Shown here: positions 24,541 through 31,666 of the stretch, piece by piece | How positions within the stretch are numbered: the first letter of the stretch is position 1 | How the letters are laid out: each line of letters opens with the position of its first letter | Origin: Akkermansiaceae bacterium | Lineage (GTDB): Bacteria > Verrucomicrobiota > Verrucomicrobiia > Verrucomicrobiales > Akkermansiaceae | Assembly: GCA_015062045.1 (NCBI GenBank) | Contig: SUVJ01000015.1 | Coordinates: forward strand, 1-39,574 | Length of the DNA: 39,574 nt | Direction: 5' to 3' | Position numbers and translations under genes: made by a program | The notes under the pieces: model-generated | The model's input: only the letters and a program-made list of their open reading frames with translations | Database searches by the model: none | Told to the model about the DNA's origin: nothing

Positions 24541-25128
24541 TTAATCCTCGTTTTCAAAAGCTTGCTGCTGCTCTGCGTATTCGCGTTGGGTAGCAGCTTC
24601 TCTTTGCTCATATAGGGCATAAGAGGGCAGGGCTTTTAACTCTGCGCGGAGGTCATTAACCCAAATATAATTTACCTTGGGAGAACAGGCTTCAAACTCA
24701 ATATGTGGGTATACCGTGGCAAGAATCTGTTTGTCGTTGTATAAATAGAGTTTGAAAAAATGTTGTGGTGCAGGGGTGTGGGGTATGGCCGCCTTTGGGG
24801 CCTCGTGCCCGTTTTGAACAGCTCCGACAATCCAAACTCGTTTGAGCATGTGTTTGAGCTTGTCCAGTTCATCCGTGCCGAGACGAATATGGTATTGTTT
24901 TGCGGCTGCTTCATATTCGCCGGGGGCAAAATCGCAACCGCTGAGCTTGTCGGAGTACTCAAACGCTGCGTAGGTTGCTTGGTCAATGACAGTGTGGAAA
25001 CTTGCCTGCGCAGCTTCCTCCTCTTGCCGGGTAAGCTGATAAGGCACCGGTTCAAAGAGCCCCGTTGTGCCCATTTCGCAGCTTGTCATCAACCCGAGGA
25101 TTAAACAGCCCATTAACATTTGTTTCAT
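24541..25128 (-). CDS. Lipoprotein of unknown function
   Basis: A 195-residue predicted lipoprotein. The signal MKQMLMGCLILGLMTSC has a good lipobox (LMTSC), followed by EMGTTG. The mature part is charged, with a helical start (QEEEAAQASFHTVIDQATYAAF in part) and a Glu/Gln-rich C-terminal helix ending AEQQQAFENED. No family recognised. The start at 25128 is supported by a consensus promoter 6 nt upstream. Its neighbours on both sides are plus-strand genes for exported proteins. Confidence 0.75.
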   Translation of the reverse strand: MKQMLMGCLILGLMTSCEMGTTGLFEPVPYQLTRQEEEAAQASFHTVIDQATYAAFEYSDKLSGCDFAPGEYEAAAKQYHIRLGTDELDKLKHMLKRVWIVGAVQNGHEAPKAAIPHTPAPQHFFKLYLYNDKQILATVYPHIEFEACSPKVNYIWVNDLRAELKALPSYALYEQREAATQREYAEQQQAFENED

Positions 25129-25134
25129 GCCGAT

Positions 25135-25163
25135 ATTATAGGAATTGTCTGCCGAAAAGTCAA
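25135..25163 (-). promoter_or_regulatory. Leaderless-type promoter of the 24541-25128 lipoprotein
   Basis: Minus strand: -35 TTGACT (25163-25158), 17-nt spacer, consensus -10 TATAAT (25140-25135), 6 nt to the ATG at 25128. Confidence 0.7.
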
Positions 25164-25187
25164 TTCAAACAAGAACACACTATAAGC

Positions 25188-25216
25188 TTGACTAAGGAGG
25201 GGGATGCGTTTATTCT
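25188..25216 (+). promoter_or_regulatory. Leaderless-type promoter of the 25224 gene; Shine-Dalgarno-like bases fall in its spacer
   Basis: -35 TTGACT (25188-25193), 17-nt spacer, -10 TATTCT (25211-25216), 7 nt to the ATG at 25224. The spacer contains AAGGAGGGGG, which looks like a ribosome-binding site but would lie upstream of the transcript. Confidence 0.55.
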
Positions 25217-25223
25217 TACGCGC

Positions 25224-25919
25224 ATGAATCTGAAGCAAATGACGGCTCTGGCATGTTTGCCTGCAATGTTAAGCGTTGCCCCGGCGGTGGATGTAGTGCT
25301 CTCCGGCGGGGTGGCACTGAAATCTTGGGAGAAGCTGCGCGGGCCGAATGCTCATGATAATTGGTGGGCCAATTTTGTGCGCGGTGCTACTGTGCGCATA
25401 GATAAGCTTCAGAAGGAGAATCCCAAAGCAAAAATCGTGTGGATTGTGTTTCGCCCCGCCTACATTAACCGCGGTAAGGAGGACGGCAAAGACTACATCC
25501 CGATGATACGAGAGCAGGCAAGCAAGCGTAAAGTGAAGCTCCTGTTTGTTGATACGGCTCAGCAGGCCTACAATGCCATTAACAAAGCCGGGCGGGGTAA
25601 AGATAAAATCACCTCATTTTACTATTTCGGGCACTCTAATGCCCACGCTTTTATGCTGGATTACAGCAGCGATATCATTGGAGCCTCCATGCACTGGATG
25701 CATGAGAAAGACTTGGCTGAAAAGCTCAACAAAACGGCATTTGCTCCCGGGGCAGATTGTTGGAGCTATGGTTGCTACACCGGCAACAGCATGTCTGCCA
25801 AGTGGAATCAAGCGGTGGGTGTGCCCTTGTGGGGTAACACCATGTTCACCCGTTACCAACCCGTTGGTTGGGGCGAGCTGCCCGAGGGTGGCGGTAAATG
25901 GGTAAATGGTGCTGATTAA
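25224..25919 (+). CDS. Secreted protein, possible caspase-fold (CHAT/gingipain-like) domain
   Basis: A 231-residue exported protein. The start at 25224 gives a signal peptide (MNLKQMTALACLPAMLSVAPA) and fits the promoter. The mature part has alternating hydrophobic strands: AKIVWIVFRPAY near residue 70, KVKLLFVDTAQQAY near 103, and ITSFYYFGHSNAHAF near 130. H137 in FGHSN and C184 in WSYGCYTGNS are spaced about 47 residues apart, as in the His-Cys dyad of caspase-like peptidases. I do not recognise a named family; the peptidase idea is inference from this pattern alone. Its stop codon overlaps that of the convergent kinase gene (TTAA at 25916-25919). Confidence 0.7.
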   Translation: MNLKQMTALACLPAMLSVAPAVDVVLSGGVALKSWEKLRGPNAHDNWWANFVRGATVRIDKLQKENPKAKIVWIVFRPAYINRGKEDGKDYIPMIREQASKRKVKLLFVDTAQQAYNAINKAGRGKDKITSFYYFGHSNAHAFMLDYSSDIIGASMHWMHEKDLAEKLNKTAFAPGADCWSYGCYTGNSMSAKWNQAVGVPLWGNTMFTRYQPVGWGELPEGGGKWVNGAD

Positions 25920-28489
25920 TGCTTGCGGATTTTGGCGGTAACATCATCCAGCATGTCTTGCACATATTTGAGCTTGATGTTCCAGAGCCTGTTTTTTTTG
26001 CCGTTGGGGGAGAGGGTGTCTAAGAACGCCTCTGCCTCATGCAGCCATTGTTTGGCGGCGGTGTCGTCCCCCATGTTGCGGGCATGCGCGGCGGATTCCG
26101 CCAGGGCATCCGCATACATGTATTTGAGCATGGGGCTGTTGGGGCTTTGCTCTAAGAGAGTGCGGATGATTTCCCGGTATTCAGCAAACTCAGCTGTTGC
26201 TTTAGATTTTTCGGATTCTTGTTTACTGTGAGCCATGGCCAGGTTTCTCATGAGCCCGGCGCGTATTTTAGCATAATCAACATTATTAGGAGCCGTTTCA
26301 AGCAAGACATTGATGCGCCCCAAGGCGTCTCTGGTGTAACGCTCTGCCGTGTGGTACTCGTTTTTACGCATGTAAATATCTGCCATGTTGGCTAAGGTTC
26401 TGCATTGCTGGAACGGGTAATCCGCGTTGTCCCTATCCATGGTTTCGAGCTGTTTCGCCATATTGAAGCATTGCTCGAATGCCGCGTGAGCCCTCAGGTT
26501 GTGTTCCTGCTGTTTGGTGGGGTCTGTTTCCGTTAAGGCTTGCCTGTTGTGCATGGTGCCAATGGTGTAATAAGCAGTGGATAACCATTGGCGGAAGGAG
26601 AGCCTGTGCGGGGATTCCTCCGACAGGGCGATGAGGATCTCCTTGCTTTCTCGCAACAGGGTTTCGGCAGTGGTGAAATCATTGGCATCCATATAGAAGG
26701 AGGCCAGGCTGATTTGGGCTTGAGCCAGCCCCTTGCGGCTGCCCTCATGCAGGGGGTAATCTTGCACGAGTTTTTGGTATAATTGAAGCATTTCATCAAG
26801 TATTTTGCGGCGCTGCTCCATGTCTCCGCTGTTGTCTGCCAGCTGGGCAGCTGTGCCCATGGTTTCTCCTAAAGAGCACAAATAGTCCGGGTTACCGGGG
26901 GCTTTTTTGCAAACACTTTTGATGAGAGCAAGGGCTCTGTCCGTCAAATCACGCCCCTCGTTGAGCATATTGCGGCGGCGGGCTATTTCTGCACGGTTAC
27001 ACAGTGTTTTGGAGAGCTCGTAGCAGGTGCGGGTGTCTTCCGGGGTATCGTTGTAGCGTGCCTCCAGCAGGGCCGTAGCTTTGCGGTAGGCCTCTGTTGC
27101 GTCCTCCAGCTTACCTTGCTGCACAAAGACAGCGCCCATGTTTTGCCAAGCCGTTGCCATAGAGCGCTGCAATCTGGCATCATTTGCAGCGGGTAGGGTT
27201 TCCATAGAGTCCAAATAATTTTGGAGGTTGGTACCCAGTTTTCTCTGCAATTGGGTAGAGCCCGGCAGGTCTGCAAGCTCTGTGTTAAAGTCATGCAACA
27301 GGGCTTCTGTAAAGCGTAAGCCGTTGATATACATTTGCCTGGTTTGGCTTTTTTCTTGCCAGGCAATGATGCTGAGGCTGCCCAAGGCAACAATAATGAC
27401 CAGTGCAATGGCCATGTAAATGCGCATGCGCAGTATAAAACTGCGTGGCGGCGGTACAATGCCCGACTCCGTGCACATGCGCCAAGTGGGGGCATCTTGC
27501 CAACGCTCGCGCGGGTCCAGGCTCAGGGCTCTGTCTATGGATTGCAGAAAATAGGGCTCGTAATACAGTTGCAGGTCTTTGCGGCTGGCCAGTGGTTTGT
27601 AGGGGTCGGGCGTGGCATGCACGCGTGTGTCTGCCCGTGGCGGTAATAATCTGGTAATAAGATAATAAAAGCAGGCGCCCAAGGCATAAATATCCGTACG
27701 CAGGCTCAGCTTGCCGCTCATCTCGGTGTCGCTTTTAGATGTGCTTTGCTCGGGGGCGCAAAAATCCGGGGTATAAATGTTGTTGAACACCTTGCCGCTT
27801 TGCAGCTGGCGTGCAGAGCCGAAATCCAGCAAGATGGGGCGCCCTTCTTCATTAACGATAATGTTCTCCGGTTTAATGTCTCGGTGTACAATGTTGTGCT
27901 GCTCCAGGTACTCCAGGGTAAAGAGCAAGGCACGCAATTGTTGCTTGATTTTACGGGCTTCTGCGGCTTTTTGGCTGCGGTCAAAGGTGGGTTTTTCCGG
28001 TATTTGCAGCGGGGTACCTTCCACAAAGGGCATGGCGTAGTAGGCGGTGCCGTTGGCCTCAAAGGCCCCCAATATGGGTACGATACCGGGGTGCTCTAAG
28101 CCCATGAGAATACTCACTTCCTCCATGAACTCTGCCATGGTGGTGCGGAACTCCTCTTCTTTTTCCGGGGTGCTGCTTACCACGGCGTAGCCATCGGGCA
28201 TGCGTATGGCCATGCCCTCCGGTATGTGTTCTTTAATGACAACAATGCTGCCGGAGTCCGTATGTTTGGCGCGGTAGGTAATGCCGAACCCGCCTTTGCC
28301 CAGTTTGGAGAGTATGGTGTACTCCCCTACCACAGCACCGGGGGGCAGGGGGATTCTGGTGTTGTGCTCCTCCGGCGGCTCCTCTGCGGGGGGCGAGGCG
28401 GCAGGCACAAAAGGCCGCCGGGCCGATACGATGGGGGGCGGCGGGGGGGTAACCTGTGCAGGGATGGATGGTGCAGGGGGCGGATTCAT
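25916..28489 (-). CDS. Membrane-anchored Ser/Thr protein kinase with TPR-rich C-terminus
   Basis: An 857-residue kinase. The start at 28489 (MNPPPAPSIP) overlaps the phosphatase stop as ATGA. After a Pro-rich tail (1-50) comes a complete kinase domain: LGKGGFG (63-69), VVIK (K86), HRDIKPEN (202-209), DFG (222-224) and APE (245-247). A single membrane helix lies at about 356-376, and the rest (about 430-857) is helical with TPR-like pairs (for example AWQNMGAVFVQQGKLEDATEAY in part). The kinase would be cytoplasmic and the TPR region periplasmic. It is translationally coupled to a SpoIIE/RsbU-type phosphatase, which suggests a shared signalling circuit. All catalytic residues are present. Confidence 0.93.
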   Translation of the reverse strand: MNPPPAPSIPAQVTPPPPPIVSARRPFVPAASPPAEEPPEEHNTRIPLPPGAVVGEYTILSKLGKGGFGITYRAKHTDSGSIVVIKEHIPEGMAIRMPDGYAVVSSTPEKEEEFRTTMAEFMEEVSILMGLEHPGIVPILGAFEANGTAYYAMPFVEGTPLQIPEKPTFDRSQKAAEARKIKQQLRALLFTLEYLEQHNIVHRDIKPENIIVNEEGRPILLDFGSARQLQSGKVFNNIYTPDFCAPEQSTSKSDTEMSGKLSLRTDIYALGACFYYLITRLLPPRADTRVHATPDPYKPLASRKDLQLYYEPYFLQSIDRALSLDPRERWQDAPTWRMCTESGIVPPPRSFILRMRIYMAIALVIIVALGSLSIIAWQEKSQTRQMYINGLRFTEALLHDFNTELADLPGSTQLQRKLGTNLQNYLDSMETLPAANDARLQRSMATAWQNMGAVFVQQGKLEDATEAYRKATALLEARYNDTPEDTRTCYELSKTLCNRAEIARRRNMLNEGRDLTDRALALIKSVCKKAPGNPDYLCSLGETMGTAAQLADNSGDMEQRRKILDEMLQLYQKLVQDYPLHEGSRKGLAQAQISLASFYMDANDFTTAETLLRESKEILIALSEESPHRLSFRQWLSTAYYTIGTMHNRQALTETDPTKQQEHNLRAHAAFEQCFNMAKQLETMDRDNADYPFQQCRTLANMADIYMRKNEYHTAERYTRDALGRINVLLETAPNNVDYAKIRAGLMRNLAMAHSKQESEKSKATAEFAEYREIIRTLLEQSPNSPMLKYMYADALAESAAHARNMGDDTAAKQWLHEAEAFLDTLSPNGKKNRLWNIKLKYVQDMLDDVTAKIRKH

Positions 28490-30633
28490 GCCAGTGATTT
28501 TGTGAGTTTGAGGGTGCTGCCTTCTGTGGGGTCTGTGCAATAGACCCCGCTATCCAACGGGAGGGCGGGCAGGTGCTCCAGCGGGTTGAATTGCTGTATG
28601 TTGTAGGTAAGGGTTATCTCTGCCTCTTCTTCATTGCAGCTGAAACGCAGGTTTACCTCGCTGCCGGTAGGTAAGGCGCAGATGATATCTGCCACGGCGG
28701 TTTGCAGCTCTGCAATGGCCACGGGAGACGCCAGTACGGACTCCAGCATGGCATTGCAACCATTGGCCATGTTGCTCAGGGCAGCGGTGTCTCCTGCGTT
28801 GAGGCTAAATTGTTTTTGCTGCATCCATTTGCCTTTGAACTCTACGGCAAGCAGGGTGCAGTCCGTTGTTTGCTCCTTGTGCCCTGTAAAGTTGCGCAGC
28901 TCTACCTGCACGGTGCGTATAAGCTCCGTAACGTTGTCCGTGGGCTGTTGCAGGGCCTCTTGAAGTCTTGCTGCACCAAACGGAACCTTGGCGGCATTGG
29001 TAGCCTTGAGTATGCCTTGAGAGTACAGCAAGATGCGGTCCCCCGGTTGCAAGGCAACAACACATTCTCTGTAAATGGAGTTTTGATGAGCCCCCAACAC
29101 GGTGCCGGAGCGCATGGGCATCATCTCAAACGGTGCCCCGCTTGCACTGCGCAGGGCTTGCGGGGTGCCGGCGTTAATGAAGCGCAGTACGCCGCTGTTG
29201 ATGTTGAGACGCGCCAGGAAGAAGGATATGCGTGTTTTGGTGATGTTGTTTTCGCAGAGCGTTTTGTTGGCCTCGGTAAGCAGCTCTGCCGGTGGCATAC
29301 CCGTGGCTGCCAAGGAGCGTATGACCGACATGGCGCGCATCATGAACAGAGCCCCCGGGATGCCCTCTGTAGAGATGTCTCCGAGCATGAAACACAAGTG
29401 CTCGTGGTCTGCCATGAAAAAGTCGTAAAAATCACCCCCCACGTTTTCAGATTGTAGGCGTGTGGCGTAAATATCAAATTGATTTTGCTCCGGAAAAGCC
29501 GGAAACTTGTTGGGTAGCAAAGTATTTTGTACGGAGCGAGCCAAGGCGAACTCCCTTTGCAATCTCTCCTTGCGTTGTTCTACGTATGATTGCAGCGAGT
29601 CCACCATAGAGTTGATACCGGTGGAGAGACGGGTGAACTCCGGGGTGTCTCTCACATGCACGCGCTCTTCTTTATAGCCCTCTGTAATGCGTTGCAGGGA
29701 GCGGTTGATGCGTGAGAGCCCGTTGAGTACAAGTTTTTGCAATAACACCCACACCAGCAGGAACATGACGATGAAAAGCCATACATTGCTGATGAAGAGT
29801 TGTTTAAGGGATTCTAAGCTGATTTTGTTGATTTCCTCTGCCGGTAATAGACCGATGATTCGTACATCCTTTTTTTCTATGGCGTGGGCGTAGTATTCTC
29901 GGTCCCCTATTTTGGTGGACTCCGTCTTGTTCAGGGGGAGGGAGAGGAGGTCTGAGGTCGGAAAACTCAGGTCTGCACCGTTCATGAGCGCCCCGCCGCG
30001 AAAGGCAATAATTTTGCCGTTTTCACCTAATTTGAAGCGGTTGGTTAATGCCGCAAAGGCAGTGTTGGCTCGCACTGCCTGTTCATGTATAAAGCTGAAC
30101 CCCAGTTGAACAACACCGGGGGCATCCCGACGCGTTACACCTGCGTATTGAATAACCTCTCCGTTGTGGGCGTTAGAGCGCGGACGCTGGATAATCTCCT
30201 CCCCCGGGCTCTCTATGCATTTCAGAAATACGCGGCTTTGCTCATGGCTGTTGAGGTCAAAACCTATCAGGGTGCTTGGGGCGGCGGCTATGATAAAGCC
30301 CTTGGCATCCGACACACATAGTTGGTCTGCCCCCATTTCATTGCAAAGGCGTTGCAATTGTTCATCCTGTAGCAGAATAGCAGGGTTGAGGCGTATGAGC
30401 TCTGCCACGGCGCGGGTGCGGTTGAGGGTGCTCTCATTGTTAATCTCAACCACGTGTTTCATGTTCTCATTGGTGTAGTTGAGCAACTCTGCCAAGTCAT
30501 TAAGGCGGGTGTTGAGAATCTGGTTGGCACGCTCTTGCACCTGCCTGTCAAATTGAAGGTAGGCCAACCCGCCCGTCACAACAAAAGTTGCACAGACCAG
30601 CAGTAATAGCCATGTGAGAAACTTGCGCCTCAT
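28486..30633 (-). CDS. Membrane sensor with HAMP and PP2C/SpoIIE-type phosphatase domain
   Basis: A 715-residue protein. TM1 is at about 8-26, an extracytoplasmic sensor region (cache-like) at 30-280, TM2 at about 282-300, a HAMP-like linker at 300-352, and a SpoIIE/RsbU-type domain at 360-600. Metal motifs are VGGDFYD (D401), LGDIS (D419) and TTDCTLL (D591). The motif usually written YTDG/YSDG is YSQGI here, so the expected Asp is Gln539. The C-terminal 110 residues look like a degraded RsbW-type ATPase fold; no N-box Asn or DxGxG is visible. It likely dephosphorylates a phosphoprotein in response to an external signal. It has its own promoter, and the kinase gene follows with a 4-nt overlap. 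Confidence 0.9.
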   Translation of the reverse strand: MRRKFLTWLLLLVCATFVVTGGLAYLQFDRQVQERANQILNTRLNDLAELLNYTNENMKHVVEINNESTLNRTRAVAELIRLNPAILLQDEQLQRLCNEMGADQLCVSDAKGFIIAAAPSTLIGFDLNSHEQSRVFLKCIESPGEEIIQRPRSNAHNGEVIQYAGVTRRDAPGVVQLGFSFIHEQAVRANTAFAALTNRFKLGENGKIIAFRGGALMNGADLSFPTSDLLSLPLNKTESTKIGDREYYAHAIEKKDVRIIGLLPAEEINKISLESLKQLFISNVWLFIVMFLLVWVLLQKLVLNGLSRINRSLQRITEGYKEERVHVRDTPEFTRLSTGINSMVDSLQSYVEQRKERLQREFALARSVQNTLLPNKFPAFPEQNQFDIYATRLQSENVGGDFYDFFMADHEHLCFMLGDISTEGIPGALFMMRAMSVIRSLAATGMPPAELLTEANKTLCENNITKTRISFFLARLNINSGVLRFINAGTPQALRSASGAPFEMMPMRSGTVLGAHQNSIYRECVVALQPGDRILLYSQGILKATNAAKVPFGAARLQEALQQPTDNVTELIRTVQVELRNFTGHKEQTTDCTLLAVEFKGKWMQQKQFSLNAGDTAALSNMANGCNAMLESVLASPVAIAELQTAVADIICALPTGSEVNLRFSCNEEEAEITLTYNIQQFNPLEHLPALPLDSGVYCTDPTEGSTLKLTKSLA

Positions 30634-30654
30634 ATTCCTGTCAGCTCAGCAGAG

Positions 30655-30683
30655 ATTCTATCATGATTACGCCCCTGCTGCAA
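30655..30683 (-). promoter_or_regulatory. Promoter of the phosphatase-kinase unit
   Basis: Minus strand: -35 TTGCAG (30683-30678), 17-nt spacer, -10 TAGAAT (30660-30655). The ATG is at 30633, so a short leader of about 14 nt is expected; it contains AGGA close to the start. Confidence 0.55.
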
Positions 30684-30742
30684 GCATCAAATCGTTTTGT
30701 TGGTGTGTATACCTTAGATTCTTTTTTGGCGTTTTTGTTCAA

Positions 30743-30776
30743 AAAAATCCCCGCAATGAGTATTGCGGGGATTTTT
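30743..30776 (-). terminator. Intrinsic terminator after the 3D-domain gene
   Basis: A 15-bp perfect stem (30743-30757 with 30762-30776), loop GAGT/ACTC, and on the minus strand a following run of T. It starts 26 nt after the stop at 30802. Confidence 0.9.
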
Positions 30777-30801
30777 GAAAAACGCAATCTGAAAAACAGG
30801 T

Positions 30802-31431
30802 TTATTTTTTAGCTGTTTTTCTGTGGCTTTGCTGCTGTTGCAGGGAGGCATACATCTTGCGGCAATGGCTGTAGCCTCTGCGGTCGGAGAGCTTTTGCAT
30901 GCTCAGCTCAGAGGACCCCCACTGTATCACCTGAATCTCCACCATGCGACGCCCCCACCGGCGCATCAGCTCCGGGGTGGGCTGGTAAATATCAATGGTA
31001 CCGGTGTCTACCAAGGCACTGCCGTAGTCATCCACCACATAGATGTAGGGCTGCCCTTTTATCTTAAATCGCGTGCCCAAGGGGTATACGGACCAATCTG
31101 CCGCAGCGCTGCGCACTTGGTCTGTGTATTTAAGGGATGTACCTATGGCGTTGCGCGGGCCATAGCCCACGTGGTCGCTCTCTGTATGCGTGTAGGCGGT
31201 GGTGCGTACCACGCGGTTACGCTGAGAGGGATGGTAGAACGGCATGCCATGCTTGTCCCTACCCAATTTGGGTAATTTGGGATTCGGCTTGGCTGAAGGG
31301 GACGGCGCAGCAGGCATAATAAAGTCCTTGCTGACACTCCGCGTAGCGGCCTCTGCACCCGGGGTGCAAAGCACGGCCGCTGCAAGCAGCGCAACGACGC
31401 TTCGGAAAAGTGTTTTTGCTGTTTTCTTCAT
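30802..31431 (-). CDS. Secreted 3D-domain (double-psi beta-barrel) cell-wall protein
   Basis: A 209-residue exported protein. A signal peptide covers residues 1-28 (ending PGAEA). The 3D domain spans about 74-150: VVRTTAYTHTESDH at the start, SLKYTDQVRSAAADWSVYPLGTRFKI in the middle (given in part), then VVDDYGSALVDTGTIDIY with D134, D135, D142 and D147. This domain is shared with RlpA/MltA-like peptidoglycan-active proteins and YocH-type hydrolases, so peptidoglycan cleavage in the periplasm is likely. Both ends outside the domain are Pro/Lys-rich. It is transcribed alone: own promoter with a structured leader, and a strong terminator downstream. Confidence 0.87.
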   Translation of the reverse strand: MKKTAKTLFRSVVALLAAAVLCTPGAEAATRSVSKDFIMPAAPSPSAKPNPKLPKLGRDKHGMPFYHPSQRNRVVRTTAYTHTESDHVGYGPRNAIGTSLKYTDQVRSAAADWSVYPLGTRFKIKGQPYIYVVDDYGSALVDTGTIDIYQPTPELMRRWGRRMVEIQVIQWGSSELSMQKLSDRRGYSHCRKMYASLQQQQSHRKTAKK

Positions 31432-31499
31432 TTTTTATTGCTGGAATTTTGCGGCAATGCGGGGGGCATTGCACCCTTGTGGGGGTGTAAGACGCATTT
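31432..31499 (-). promoter_or_regulatory. Structured 5' leader of the 3D-domain gene with two hairpins
   Basis: The leader between the promoter and the ATG at 31431 holds two adjacent hairpins: 31472-31487 (CACCC/GGGTG) and 31454-31472 (GCAATGC/GCATTGC, 7 bp, loop of five C on the minus strand). A 20-codon frame runs from an ATG at 31497 to a TAA at 31435, ending 3 nt before the main ATG, in the same frame. The predicted start site is near or just after that ATG, so its translation is doubtful. Confidence 0.5.
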
Positions 31500-31528
31500 A
31501 GTCTACCATAAACAGATTTTCCTGACAA
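31500..31528 (-). promoter_or_regulatory. Promoter of the 3D-domain gene
   Basis: Minus strand: -35 TTGTCA (31528-31523), 17-nt spacer, -10 TAGACT (31505-31500), the same -10 as the sulfatase promoter. The ATG is 74 nt from the start of the -10, so this gene does have a leader. Confidence 0.6.
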
Positions 31529-31666
31529 GCCTTTTTTTTATGCCTACCCCCGCCGGTTGTTAAAGTTGCTTGCCGTGCACACAATATATGGTATGATGTA
31601 TTGCGTTGGCTCTGCTTTATCTTGCGATATTTAAGTTTTTGAAAGAATAAAAAATTAAAAACTTTT

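Noticed and set aside
25204..25227. Seven-codon leader peptide with strong Shine-Dalgarno
   Set aside because: The Shine-Dalgarno-like bases lie in the spacer of a promoter that places the transcript start near 25224; spacing to the ATG at 25204 is also only 3 nt.
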